The notes: generated from the sequence alone by a model not told the origin. A stretch of DNA of 64,000 bases from DATFNI01 sp963712305 (GCA_963712305.1 CAVQHI010000001.1:124001-188000), one strand, 5' to 3'. Counted from the first letter of the stretch, positions 20,011 to 29,407 are shown. Made by a program: numbers and translations.

Positions 20011-21069
20011 ATGATCGAATCTAATCAAGTATACATAGCCATCGACCTACATAGCAAACACAGTAAGATGGGATACATGAATGAGCAGGGAGAATACCTG
20101 GGACAGCAAGGAATGCAGACCACGGCACAGAATTTGATCGGTGGGGTCGTCCGCATCCCGGCTGCCCGTAAATCGTTGACCCTGGAGCAAGGCAATATGG
20201 CCTTCTGGGCCGCCGAACGCCTGTGTGGGTATGTCGACGAGTTGATCGTGTGTGATCCGCGCCAGAATCACTTAATCTCCCGGAGCATGGTTAAGAACGA
20301 TGATCGGGATACCTACCAGTTATGTCAGCTCTTGCGTCTGGGAGCCCTCAAGCCGGTATGGAGACCGAAACGAATGGGAGATCGCCGCCTGTTTTACCAT
20401 CAGATCAAAGAGTATCAGAGACTCAACAAAGCCCTGACAACGAACAAGCGACAACTCCAGGCGATGCTGCGCCACTGGGGATACAATCGGAAGTTGGTCA
20501 AGGCCGATTACGCCCGGCCGGAGCCGATTCTGGATCAGATTACCCCGGCCGGACTGGGGCGGGAGGTGCAGGCCAAGTTTGACCATATCGGAATGATCGC
20601 CCGGGCCAAACAAGAACAATTCGAACGGATCACCCAGGCGGGTCGGGCTTATCCGGAGATTGTCCAGTTTCAGAAGATGTCGGGGATGGGGCCTGTGGGA
20701 TCCCACACCTTCTCCGGGTATATTCAGACTCCTTACCGGTTCCAAAGAAGAGGTCAACTCATCCGTTTTTGCCAATTGGCGGTACGCAAGGCCAGTAGTG
20801 ACGGACGACGCCTGCGCGCTGAACGACTCTCAAAGGCTGGACATGGTCCTCTGAAAAACGTGGCTCATACGGTTTGGAAATCGGCGATGAAAAGCCCAAA
20901 CGAAGTCAGCGGGTTTTACCAGGCCAGCCTGGGCAGGTGTGGGGACCCGGTGAAGGCCCGCTTGAACACCCAACGCAAAATCTTAATCACACTTTGGAGT
21001 ATATGGAAGCATAACCAAACATATTCTGCGCAGAAGTTTTTCTGCGCGGGTGGGGATTCGGCCCGATAG
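20011..21069 (+). CDS. IS110-family DEDD transposase/recombinase
   Basis: 352-residue recombinase of the IS110 family. The N-terminal RuvC-like DEDD domain opens with YIAIDLHSKHSKMGY (D12), has LEQGN with E59 and a KNDDRDTYQL segment near residue 98. The C-terminal Transposase_20 domain contains MSGMGPVGSHTFSGYI near 225 and an ASSDGRRL serine region near 265, where family members carry the catalytic serine. The ATG is preceded by AAAGGAG 8 bases upstream. The frame is intact, so the copy may be active. In this family a non-coding bridge/seek RNA made by the same element selects the target. Confidence 0.95.
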   Translation: MIESNQVYIAIDLHSKHSKMGYMNEQGEYLGQQGMQTTAQNLIGGVVRIPAARKSLTLEQGNMAFWAAERLCGYVDELIVCDPRQNHLISRSMVKNDDRDTYQLCQLLRLGALKPVWRPKRMGDRRLFYHQIKEYQRLNKALTTNKRQLQAMLRHWGYNRKLVKADYARPEPILDQITPAGLGREVQAKFDHIGMIARAKQEQFERITQAGRAYPEIVQFQKMSGMGPVGSHTFSGYIQTPYRFQRRGQLIRFCQLAVRKASSDGRRLRAERLSKAGHGPLKNVAHTVWKSAMKSPNEVSGFYQASLGRCGDPVKARLNTQRKILITLWSIWKHNQTYSAQKFFCAGGDSAR

Positions 21070-21437
21070 CCAGTCCTGATTCGGCCCTTATAGATGGGAG
21101 GAGCAGGCAGGGATCGGGTCCCGGACAGACTCCCCTTGTCGCGTCTAATCGGGAACCTATCGGTTCTCAGGTTCAACGCCGAGCTTAGTTATCCGGCCTG
21201 GAAACCCCATATGACCTTAGGACCAAGCCCAACACTCAGGCTTGAGACTCTGATATAAGTCTGGTTACAGAAAACCGAAGAAGCCATAGGTCGGTAGGAT
21301 CGTTGCCGACCCGTCCACCAAAGTTTATAAGATGTCGGTATCAGCACTATCCGAACAACGAATTTGCCATAGATCAGGGCGTCTTGAAAAGACAAAAATC
21401 GATTCGGGAACGTCATTGGAAAAGTACATCCTTGACT
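21070..21437 (+). ncRNA. candidate bridge/seek RNA region of the IS
   Basis: 368 bases between the transposase stop and the right inverted repeat with no coding potential, GC-rich compared with the flanks, and containing short stem-loops: GGGAACC (21151-21157) with GGTTCTC (21162-21168) and GGTCGG (21289-21294) with CCGACC (21306-21311). IS1111-group elements encode their guide RNA in this 3' position. That it is transcribed here is inference. Loop assignments were not attempted. Confidence 0.55.
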
Positions 21438-21450
21438 TTCTTTTTTATAA
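21438..21450 (-). repeat. right subterminal inverted repeat of the IS
   Basis: TTCTTTTTTATAA, perfect inverted match to the left repeat at 19934-19946. Confidence 0.9.
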
Positions 21451-22834
21451 AAGCCATTGTAAAGGCTTCCTCCAGCATATTCGTACGACCTGTCTTCGAT
21501 TTACCGGTCAATGCCTTGAGTATATTGTAGCTGTCAGGTGCCTCATTTGTGTCTAACTTATGTCCAACCAGTGCTGCAAGTGATGCATAGAAATCCACTT
21601 GACTAAATAATGCATCACTGGTTCCCGGTTTTACTTCATCCGGCCAATACACGATTGTAGGCATACGGGTACCGGCTTCATAAGCACTATACTTGCCGCC
21701 GTTGAATGATCCCCAGGGCTTGTCATTACCCACCATTTGCTCGGCTTTATCGGAGTATCCGTCATCCAGTACCGGACCATTATCACTTGAAAATATGATC
21801 AGCGTATTTTTATCCAGGCCATACTGCTTCAGTATTTTCAACACCTGTCCCGCCGACCAGTCCATTTCAACGATAGCATCTCCGCGGGGTCCCATTTTAC
21901 TTTCACCAACAAACCGGGGATTGGGATCACGCGGCACATGGATATCAGTGACGGCGAAGTAGAGGAAAAAGGGATTCTTTTGATTTTTATCAATGAAAGC
22001 ATTGACCTTATTAATCAGTACCTGGGCGATATCCTCATCTTTCCACCACGCAGACTTTCCACCGGACATAAATCCAATGCGGCTGATACTATCAACAATC
22101 GTACCACTGTGCTGCGAATCGGCCTGCATTTTCAGCATTTCGTGATGTTCGAGTCCAATCGGTAAATTGCCAATCATGTGGTTATAATTTATTGCAATCG
22201 GGTCGTTATCGTTTCGATTTACAACTTTATGATCTTCTACAAATACCGTAGGACCCCTATCGAGTGTGGCAGGAACGATAAAGGAGTAGTCAAATCCTAC
22301 CTCGAGCGGACCCGGTTTCAGCTCACCGTTCCACTCCGGTTGTCCATTGCCAAGTCCAAGGTGCCATTTTCCTATAACGGCCGTTTTATATCCTTCTTTT
22401 TCCAACATACCCGGCAATGTTGGTGTGCCGGGACGGATCAGTAACGGAGCGCTGCCGGGCAGTATCGCAGCGTTGTTTCTGAACGCATAACTTCCTGTAA
22501 GAATCGAAAAACGGGATGGCGTACAGGTAGCAGCACTGCTATGTCCATCCGTGAATTTGATTCCATTCCGGGCTAAGAAATCGACATTCGGTGTTTGGAC
22601 GCCTGTTGCTCCGTAGCAACTGAGGTCGCCATATCCAACATCATCTGTATAGATGAAAATGATATTCGGTTTTTTATCGACGGGCTTGCGTTTTGCTGGA
22701 GAACAAGCTGTTATTGCTGTGAGACAAATGGCTATAAATAGTACGTTTTTCATTATTCCCTTAGTTATATATCATCTTTTGCTTTTACAGGAGCAGGTTG
22801 AGGCGTGTATGACGGACTGTGATTTTTCAGAAAA

Positions 22835-22848
22835 TGTTATCGATAACA
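22835..22848. promoter_or_regulatory. 14-bp perfect palindrome, LacI-type operator candidate
   Basis: TGTTATCGATAACA lies 82 bases upstream of the sulfatase start with a central CG, the shape of LacI/GalR-family operators. Position and symmetry suggest sugar-responsive control of the sulfatase. No LacI-family regulator is encoded in the window. Confidence 0.5.
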
Positions 22849-23253
22849 ATGCAATGTAAGAAAATCAGCATTTTATACAACTATTAACCTTACAGTATAA
22901 AATTCATCTCATTTGGAAATAACGTATAATAATTAAGATGCATACAATTAATACTCATCGGCTATTCCTAATTTTTTTAACCCGTCACTTACAAATACGC
23001 CCAAACATGGATAAGCTTGATGTAGTTATTAAATTATTTTATGTGAAAAGTAAATTTTTAATAAAAATTAAATCGGATGATATGAAAGCCCTTTTTTGGT
23101 TTGTTATCCTTCATTTTCGCCAAACGGGCATTAATATTTTTATCTAAATCTATCTAGTTACAAACATTAATTAGCCAAATACATTTGTTTTTATAAATAA
23201 TCTACTATAAAATAACGACCAGTTTACCTCGAACACTTAAATTATTTAACACC
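22849..23253. other. AT-rich intergenic region upstream of amt
   Basis: About 400 bases of very AT-rich sequence with no credible gene. A 69-codon open frame (22938-23147) has atypical composition and no ribosome-binding site. The part nearest amt, TTTTTATAAATAATCTACTATAAAA around 23188-23213, is a plausible promoter but lacks a recognisable consensus. Confidence 0.4.
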
Positions 23254-24576
23254 ATGTCAATGACAAGGAAGCTTGCCATCCTTCCTTTCGTATTGTTGTT
23301 AGTCGTCGTACTGTTGAGTCTGATATTTCCCGGGTTTCCACATATCAGTGCACATCCTGATCAGGTGGATTCCGGTGACACTGCATGGATGCTCGTTTCG
23401 ACCGCACTTGTGCTGATTATGACTCCAGGCCTGGCGCTGTTTTACGGAGGAATGGTTAAAAAGAAAAACGTGATTTCAACCATGCTGCAAAGCGTAATCA
23501 GTATGTCGCTGATAACGATCTTGTGGGTGGTAGTCGGATTCAGCCTGGCGTTCGGCAAAAATATAGGTGGAATAATTGGTAATCCCGGTACCTATTTTAT
23601 GCTGCAAGGCGTCTTAAACGGTCCACATTGGCCGGCAGCGCCAACCATCCCGCTCCTGCTGTTCGCCATGTTCCAGTTGAAATTCGCCATCATTACACCG
23701 GCCCTGATTACCGGTGCTTTTGCAGAGCGTATTCGTTTTACCAGCTATCTCTTGTTCATTTGCCTGTTCTCTCTTTTTATCTATTGTCCGCTGGCACACG
23801 CCACATGGCATCCGGACGGGATACTTGCACAGCTGGGTGTTCTCGACTTTGCGGGAGGCACGGTTGTCCATATGAGCGCGGGCTGGGCAGCTCTTGTCTG
23901 TGCGTGGTATCTCAAAAAGCGTCACGAGCCCAATCACAAACCGGCCCGTATCAGTTACGTCATTTTAGGTACCGGTCTTCTTTGGTTTGGCTGGTTTGGC
24001 TTTAACGCCGGTTCAGCATTCAAGGCAGATGCACTGGCAGCAACGGCCCTGGCTACGACAACATGCGCACCTGCCGCTGCTGCATTTACATGGATCATAT
24101 TTGACGCCCTCAGAGGCCGTAAACCATCAGCTATGGGAACCTGTATCGGTGCTGTTGTCGGACTCGTTGCCATAACACCGGCGGCCGGATTTGTATCCAT
24201 CCCGGCTTCATTGACGATAGGTATCGTGAGTGCGGTGGTCAGCAATCTTATGGTTGAACTGCGTACCCGCACATCTATTGATGATACGCTTGATGTGTTC
24301 CCCTGCCACGGTGTCGGTGGTATCATGGGAATGCTGCTGACAGGTGTATTCGCTCACAAGGCCATCAATTCTGCCAACACAACCGGTAACGGATTGATCT
24401 TCGGCGAAACGCATCTGTTCTTCGTACACATCATTGCAATGGTCGGTGTTTCCATCTTTGTGATTGCAGGGACCTATATCCTGCTTAAAATCACCGATTT
24501 CATCACACCGCTGCGCGTAAGTGCAGAAGATGAATTATTGGGACTCGACCTTAGTCAGCACGGCGAAGAGCTATAA
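23254..24576 (+). CDS. amt: ammonium transporter, Amt family
   Basis: Polytopic inner-membrane ammonium channel, 440 residues with about 11-12 TM helices after a signal-like first helix. Family markers are TAWMLVSTALVLIMTPGLALFYGGMV near residue 45, the signature DFAGGTVVHMSAGWAALV near 205 with the first pore histidine, GFNAGSA near 250 and the second pore histidine in PCHGVGGIMG near 350. No glnK/PII gene is adjacent, which is unusual since the two are commonly paired. It stands between the sulfatase promoter and a convergent chemoreceptor-like gene. Confidence 0.95.
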   Translation: MSMTRKLAILPFVLLLVVVLLSLIFPGFPHISAHPDQVDSGDTAWMLVSTALVLIMTPGLALFYGGMVKKKNVISTMLQSVISMSLITILWVVVGFSLAFGKNIGGIIGNPGTYFMLQGVLNGPHWPAAPTIPLLLFAMFQLKFAIITPALITGAFAERIRFTSYLLFICLFSLFIYCPLAHATWHPDGILAQLGVLDFAGGTVVHMSAGWAALVCAWYLKKRHEPNHKPARISYVILGTGLLWFGWFGFNAGSAFKADALAATALATTTCAPAAAAFTWIIFDALRGRKPSAMGTCIGAVVGLVAITPAAGFVSIPASLTIGIVSAVVSNLMVELRTRTSIDDTLDVFPCHGVGGIMGMLLTGVFAHKAINSANTTGNGLIFGETHLFFVHIIAMVGVSIFVIAGTYILLKITDFITPLRVSAEDELLGLDLSQHGEEL

Positions 24577-24613
24577 AGTAATTAAGAATTCAAAATTCAA
24601 AATTTATAATTAC

Positions 24614-25660
24614 TTACTTCCCCTTGATTAACCGGGAGAATTCGCGGGCAACATTTTGCAGCGTTGTCGATTTATCGCTCAGATCTTTTGAGTCTTCTTC
24701 TGATTTTTGAGATTCGACAGCGTTGCTCCGGATTCTCTCGGATACATTATCCAGAAGCCATACCGATCTGGAAACATATTCATACTGTTCCTGTGACGCA
24801 GCCGATATTTCATCCGCGAGTTTGTCTGAATGATTGATAGATTGATTTAATGATTCGAACAGATCAGCTACTGCAGACGTGAATTTACGGCTGTCCTCTA
24901 CTTCCTTGCGATTTCTTTCCAAAATATCGGTTGTCATTCGTGCAGCCTCTGAAACCTTTCGGGATAGGGATCGTACCTCATCTGCCACGACCGAGAATCC
25001 AAGGCCGGCTTCTTTGGCTCTGGCCGCTTCAACGGAGGCATTTAACGAGAGCAGATGCGTTTGAAATGAAATTTCATCTATCGTCTTCGTTATCGAGGTT
25101 ATTTCGTTAGATCCCTCTTCAATACGACGCACCGATTCGTCCAGCATCGAGATTTCTTTGATGCCTTTTTTCGATATCTCAACCGTATTGACTGCATTAT
25201 TTTTCGTTTCTGTAGCATGTTCCCGGTGAAGCTCTGAGAGTTTATGAAGTCTTTGAATCGTCTCTTCGATCTCGACAATAGCCTCTATTTGATGCCTTCC
25301 TGATGCCGTCAAATTCTGATTTCTTCTCAAACCCGTTTCAGACGTGCCGACCAGCTCTTCGCCCGTCTTCAGCACCATCATCATATTCATAATCAACGGC
25401 CTCATCAAAAACCGACCAACCCCTTCCAGTGCAAAAACCGCCAGAATGATTAATACTACGTAGATAACCATCTGTGCAAGATAATGACCGGGAAACACTA
25501 CAAATACCAGGTACGTACCGATCATGGCCAGATAAATGAGCGGTCCGGCGAAAATAATGAATCGCATAACGATATTTCGACCATTAATCCAGTATATCCA
25601 GGTCATGCCCAGAATGGTACCAAAGAGCAAAATAATGGCCGCAAACAAGAATGAGCCCAC
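24614..25660 (-). CDS. methyl-accepting chemotaxis-like protein
   Basis: 348-residue protein with three N-terminal TM helices (about residues 3-100) joined directly to a cytoplasmic signalling coiled coil. The MCP hairpin tip is near residue 195: EISFQTHLLSLNASVEAARA followed by KEAGLGFSVVADEVRSLS. There is no periplasmic ligand-binding domain, so it may sense a membrane or cytoplasmic signal. No che genes lie nearby. The annotated start is GTG at 25660 without a clear Shine-Dalgarno. The frame continues upstream for about 26 codons with protein-like sequence (NQIRINGFRGTWDTII) but has no ATG, so the true start could be upstream at a rare codon. Confidence 0.88.
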   Translation of the reverse strand: MGSFLFAAIILLFGTILGMTWIYWINGRNIVMRFIIFAGPLIYLAMIGTYLVFVVFPGHYLAQMVIYVVLIILAVFALEGVGRFLMRPLIMNMMMVLKTGEELVGTSETGLRRNQNLTASGRHQIEAIVEIEETIQRLHKLSELHREHATETKNNAVNTVEISKKGIKEISMLDESVRRIEEGSNEITSITKTIDEISFQTHLLSLNASVEAARAKEAGLGFSVVADEVRSLSRKVSEAARMTTDILERNRKEVEDSRKFTSAVADLFESLNQSINHSDKLADEISAASQEQYEYVSRSVWLLDNVSERIRSNAVESQKSEEDSKDLSDKSTTLQNVAREFSRLIKGK

Positions 25661-26105
25661 TGTTACTATTCGACTTATGATGGTGTCCCAGGTACCTCTA
25701 AACCCATTTATCCTGATTTGGTTAAGACGACCCGGGTATTATTAGAAAACTTGGATGCGGAAATTATCGGGGCAAACGTAATTAAGTTAACCTTTGTAGT
25801 GCATAAAGATCCGATTACAGATGGCATCAAATTTGCATATATAACTATATCTAAATATTTGGATAAAGCCATTCACCATCGATAAACCACATTCATCCCA
25901 TAAATAAACTCTTTATATCCTATCTGGTTTTATATACCAAGATTAACTCTAAATTAACCGCGGTGTGTTTCATTACATGAAGTTTTTTCAGATCTTTTTG
26001 TTAGTCTGCTTTTTGGAAACGAGATTATTGACCTAAACAAAGAGATCCTCCCTTACATCGCTACCATTTAATTTCGGCTTACACAACTAATTAATCCCAT
26101 TTTTG
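25661..26105. other. intergenic region upstream of the electron-transfer cluster
   Basis: About 445 bases between the divergent MCP-like gene and the cytochrome cluster. The first ~80 bases may encode the extended N-terminus of the MCP. The rest is AT-rich with no open frame of note and presumably holds the promoter for the plus-strand cluster. No operator palindrome found. Confidence 0.4.
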
Positions 26106-26981
26106 ATGCAAGCAAGGACTCGGCATTTTAAATCATCAGTATATTTACTGGTATGGTTAGCGATTGCTTTACCTCCATTGATTTCAGGATGGAGTTATTA
26201 CATGACGCCCTATGTACAGCGAATCCACCAGACTGGATATGATTTATACAAACCTTCCGGGTTCATCGGACACGGTCTCGGAATTCTTGGGAGTCTGATG
26301 ATTATTGTAGGTGTTACTACGTACAGCCTTCGAAAGCGATTCAGGAGTTTGGGTAAACTAGGCAAGCTAAGAAACTGGCTCAGCTTTCACATCTTTTTAT
26401 GCTCTCTTGGTCCCTTCCTCGTAATTCTTCACACCTCATTTCGCCTGACAGGAATCATTGCCATTGCCTTCTGGAGTATGATCATTGTCGTAGCCAGCGG
26501 AGTTTTCGGACGATATGTATATGTGCGAATACCCAAGACCCCCGATGGCCATTTCCTGAATGTTCACCAGCTTCACGAACAGAGAAGTCAGCTTATACAG
26601 ACCTTTTCCCGGATGGTGCCGGAACATGAAACTGTGTTGCAAGCTATGAATATTCAGATGGAAGTACCTCGCATTCTTCGCCCCTCGCAGGCGCTTACAT
26701 GGGCTTTTTCCCAGGATATATTACGCTTCCGAAGCAATCACAAATGGGAAAAGATAGCCGGCGATTATCAACTTACGACCGAGCAAACACAAACCGGTGC
26801 TCAAATGATGAAAGGGCTGCAGCGTAATGCACAGCAAATTGCGCTGCTTCAGCCGTTTCAGAAAATGTTTACCTACTGGCATGTCATGCACGTACCTCTC
26901 GCAATGGTCATGTTCGTCATCCTTATCATTCACATCGCTGTTGCGATTGCGTTCGGTTATACCTGGATTTTTGGAGCTTAA
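26106..26981 (+). CDS. di-heme b-type membrane cytochrome (ferric-reductase-like topology)
   Basis: 291-residue inner-membrane protein with five hydrophobic helices (about 11-32, 53-75, 91-112, 115-137, 257-285). Two helices each carry a histidine pair 14 residues apart: H95/H109 in the third and H262/H276 in the fifth. This is the H-x13-H arrangement that binds two b hemes in ferric-reductase and NOX-like proteins. H56 and H259 are additional candidates. A ~115-residue soluble loop separates helices 4 and 5. I do not recognise a named family. First gene of the plus-strand cluster leading to the multiheme cytochromes, where a membrane b-type entry point would be expected. ATG 26106 is preferred over the TTG immediately before it. 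Confidence 0.72.
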   Translation: MQARTRHFKSSVYLLVWLAIALPPLISGWSYYMTPYVQRIHQTGYDLYKPSGFIGHGLGILGSLMIIVGVTTYSLRKRFRSLGKLGKLRNWLSFHIFLCSLGPFLVILHTSFRLTGIIAIAFWSMIIVVASGVFGRYVYVRIPKTPDGHFLNVHQLHEQRSQLIQTFSRMVPEHETVLQAMNIQMEVPRILRPSQALTWAFSQDILRFRSNHKWEKIAGDYQLTTEQTQTGAQMMKGLQRNAQQIALLQPFQKMFTYWHVMHVPLAMVMFVILIIHIAVAIAFGYTWIFGA

Positions 26982-26995
26982 CATAGGATCACATC

Positions 26996-27628
26996 ATGAA
27001 AGCAAGAACCAAATTACTAATTCTGCTTGCATTTAGTGTTTTAATAATGGTTGGATTCGCTTTATGGAAGACCACCCGGCAACACAATGAAACCGATACG
27101 ACCGGCAGCATGACTGCTGAAACCCAGGCAATGGCTACTTCTATGAGTCCGGCGGACACCATACCTGATGCTGATAATGTTTCCTCCCAATATCACGCAC
27201 AGGTTGAAGGGCTGGAAAAACGACTTAAAAGTGTTCCAAACGATACGACACACCTCATCAGACTCGCCCGGCTATACCAGGACGGACATCAAGAGGATAA
27301 AGCGATTCCACACTACCAGCACTATTTGAAACTACATCCCAAAAATCATCAGGCCTGGCTCGATCTGGCCACGTGTTATGGAAAACAGAATAACTGGCAG
27401 AACGCCCTGTCGGTAACAGAAGGACTTCTCAAAGCTTATCCTGACGATGCCTTCGGACGTTATAATCTCGGAGCCATTCATGCCAATATGGGACAGTTTC
27501 AGGCAGCTAAAAAAATTTGGGAGCAGCTGAAGAATCTCAAAAATGATCCGCATGTCGTGGCTATGGCAAAACAATCGCTCCAACAACTCGCCCAGATGTC
27601 GACGGGAACTACAAATAAATCCAACTAA
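26996..27628 (+). CDS. membrane-anchored TPR protein (NrfG/CcmI-like)
   Basis: 210 residues: one N-terminal TM helix (about 5-23), a Ser/Thr-rich linker, then three to four TPR units from about residue 78 to 200 (IRLARLYQDGHQEDKAIPHY, WLDLATCYGKQNNWQNALSV, and RYNLGAIHANMGQFQAAKKI). The topology matches the TPR halves of CcmI/NrfG, which bring apocytochromes to the heme ligation machinery. It sits 14 bases after the di-heme b gene and 6 bases before the 20-heme cytochrome, so a role in assembling these cytochromes is a reasonable inference. Confidence 0.78.
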   Translation: MKARTKLLILLAFSVLIMVGFALWKTTRQHNETDTTGSMTAETQAMATSMSPADTIPDADNVSSQYHAQVEGLEKRLKSVPNDTTHLIRLARLYQDGHQEDKAIPHYQHYLKLHPKNHQAWLDLATCYGKQNNWQNALSVTEGLLKAYPDDAFGRYNLGAIHANMGQFQAAKKIWEQLKNLKNDPHVVAMAKQSLQQLAQMSTGTTNKSN

Positions 27629-27634
27629 ATCTAC

Positions 27635-29407
27635 TTGTCAGATCGTCAAACATATCTCCCTTTTATTCCGACGAGATACTCGTGGGCTTCACTTCTGTTT
27701 GTTCTTTTATTTCTTTGCTTTCTCTCATCCCCATCATATGCTCAGCTCATCTCCCCAGGCAAGCTTTCCAAGGCTCATGCTGATCTCGAAGGCATCACAA
27801 ACTGTACATCCTGCCATACACTGGGGAAAAGAGGCATATCCAATACGCTCTGTCTTGATTGCCATAAACCATTAAAGCAGCGTATCGACCAAAAACTGGG
27901 TTTTCATGCGTCATTGGATGTTGCGGGGAAAAACTGCGCAACCTGCCATAAAGAACATTTGGGAGCAACGTTTCAGTTGGTCGACTGGGACACGACTCGG
28001 TTTGATCACAAGAAAACCGGCTTCGCTTTGATTGGTAAGCATATGGATGTGCATTGCGGCAGCTGTCATAAACCAGCCTTTATCACCAATCGGCTTGTTC
28101 GTTCAGAGAAACAGAAAAACCACGCTCTTTCAACTACATTTCTCGGCCTTGGAACGGATTGTCAACCCTGCCATAAAAAAGATAATCCGCATGGCCTTCA
28201 GTTTGCAAATGAAGATTGTGCCAGTTGTCATACTCCCTACAGTTGGAAGGATTCGCTTGTATTTGATCATAGTAAAACAAAATTCGCCCTGGCCGGTAAA
28301 CACCTCCAGGTAAAGTGTTCGGATTGTCACAAGAAAGTTGCAGGGCCGGCAGGCAAGCCCATGGTTAAATACGCTGGTCTCGCATTTTCATCCTGTGCCG
28401 ACTGTCACGAAGATGTACATAAAGGCACAATGGGGACTAATTGCCAAAGCTGTCACTCTGAGCAAGGCTGGCATATCTTCAAAAAAGCGATTAGTGGTTC
28501 ATCCTTTAATCACGATCAAACCGGTTTCCCCCTAGTCGGATATCACTCGAAGATTAGTTGCTCTTCGTGTCACGATCCCAATAAACTACCCAAGGGCATT
28601 GCAATTAAATTTATCCCAGCAACGCTCTCATCCACTTACCCCTATACGAAAGCGAAAAATTGTCAAAGCTGTCATGTTGACTATCACAAAGGGGTATTTG
28701 CAGGCAACAAAATGGGTGGTACAAATTGTGCTAACTGCCACACTCAAACCAGCTGGGAACCAAGTACTTTTGATATCACGAAGCACGCTAAATTATCCTT
28801 TGCCCTGACGGGCGCTCATGCTGCCGTTCCCTGTTATTCATGCCATCGTTCAGGTGAAAAGCAAACCGGCGCTCTTCATTTTAAATTTGCCGGTACCGCA
28901 TGCGAAAATTGTCATGTTGATGATAATCCCCATGGCAATGTAAAAGTCGATTCCAAAACGCTGGATTGCACCGACTGTCACACGACCGACAGCTGGGATG
29001 ATCAAAAATCAATTGTATTTAATCACAGCTCTACCGGTTTTAAACTTACAGGCCGGCATACATCCATCTCGTGTACGAGTTGTCACAAACCGGTGACCTC
29101 CGGGAAAAAACGGATTTTGTTCGCCGGATTAAAGAAAGATTGTAAAACGTGTCACTCTAAAGACAGTCCACATCATGGACAATTTGCTTCATCAACTTTA
29201 GGAAGTGAATGTAGTAACTGCCATGATACCCAATCATTTATTCTTGCTTCTTTTGATCACAGCCGGACGAAATTCAAGTTGACAGGCGCTCATGTCAAAG
29301 TCAGTTGCAGTGACTGCCACAAACAGGTTACCGCTCCCGACGGGTCCAAATTCGTTCGCTATCACCCCCTTTCCACTAAATGCGAGTCTTGTCATGCAAG
29401 CAAATAA
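27635..29407 (+). CDS. 20-heme c-type cytochrome
   Basis: 590-residue exported cytochrome with a signal peptide ending about residue 37 (SYAQ) and 20 CXXCH motifs spread evenly to the last residues (first CTSCH near 57, last CESCH six residues from the end). Conserved FDH or FNH histidines precede the GKH/GAH positions, giving likely distal ligands for bis-His hemes. The repeated unit is roughly F-D-H-x-K-T-x-F-x-L-x-G-x-H then CXXCH. The start is TTG at 27635, 6 bases after the TPR gene; no better ATG keeps the signal peptide. Overlaps the next cytochrome gene by 14 bases. Probably periplasmic or outer-membrane electron carrier. Confidence 0.92.
   Translation: MSDRQTYLPFIPTRYSWASLLFVLLFLCFLSSPSYAQLISPGKLSKAHADLEGITNCTSCHTLGKRGISNTLCLDCHKPLKQRIDQKLGFHASLDVAGKNCATCHKEHLGATFQLVDWDTTRFDHKKTGFALIGKHMDVHCGSCHKPAFITNRLVRSEKQKNHALSTTFLGLGTDCQPCHKKDNPHGLQFANEDCASCHTPYSWKDSLVFDHSKTKFALAGKHLQVKCSDCHKKVAGPAGKPMVKYAGLAFSSCADCHEDVHKGTMGTNCQSCHSEQGWHIFKKAISGSSFNHDQTGFPLVGYHSKISCSSCHDPNKLPKGIAIKFIPATLSSTYPYTKAKNCQSCHVDYHKGVFAGNKMGGTNCANCHTQTSWEPSTFDITKHAKLSFALTGAHAAVPCYSCHRSGEKQTGALHFKFAGTACENCHVDDNPHGNVKVDSKTLDCTDCHTTDSWDDQKSIVFNHSSTGFKLTGRHTSISCTSCHKPVTSGKKRILFAGLKKDCKTCHSKDSPHHGQFASSTLGSECSNCHDTQSFILASFDHSRTKFKLTGAHVKVSCSDCHKQVTAPDGSKFVRYHPLSTKCESCHASK

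Larger units (their letters stand above)
19931..21453 (+). mobile_element. IS110/IS1111-type insertion sequence, 1523 bp
   Basis: Boundaries come from the interrupted sulfatase: an AG dinucleotide (CT on the other strand) is present at 19929-19930 and again at 21452-21453, and one copy suffices to rebuild the gene. This two-base core is how IS110-family elements integrate. Perfect 13-bp subterminal inverted repeats (TTATAAAAAAGAA) lie at 19934-19946 and 21438-21450. The element carries one DEDD transposase, about 80 bases of leader and about 370 bases of GC-rich non-coding sequence after the gene. Subterminal repeats and the long 3' non-coding end place it nearer the IS1111 subgroup. Confidence 0.93.
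19680..22753 (-). pseudogene. sulfatase lipoprotein gene split by an insertion sequence
   Basis: The N-terminal part is at 21452-22753 and the C-terminal part at 19680-19930. Removing the 1523-bp insertion (19931-21453) leaves exactly 517 codons in one frame, with the join reading AFTMA-LRSGNWKYI, an ordinary sulfatase sequence. The protein has lipobox TACS at residues 15-18, the metal-binding DD at 37-38 and the sulfatase signature CTPSR at 77-81, whose C77 would be converted to formylglycine by a maturase. GKWHLG and the SSDNGP metal site are also present. Such S1-type sulfatases remove sulfate esters from glycans. The reading frame is otherwise undamaged, so the disruption looks recent. 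The remaining N-terminal ORF runs into the element and ends at 21413. Confidence 0.93.

Noticed and set aside
21175..21288. Assigning guide loops of a bridge RNA by eye (AACGCCGAG and AGCCATA)
   Set aside because: The two matches are short, about 100 bases apart and not both in the orientation needed for pairing, so a definite assignment is not supported.
22938..23147. 69-codon plus-strand frame before amt
   Set aside because: Very AT-rich, no ribosome-binding site and no protein-like pattern.
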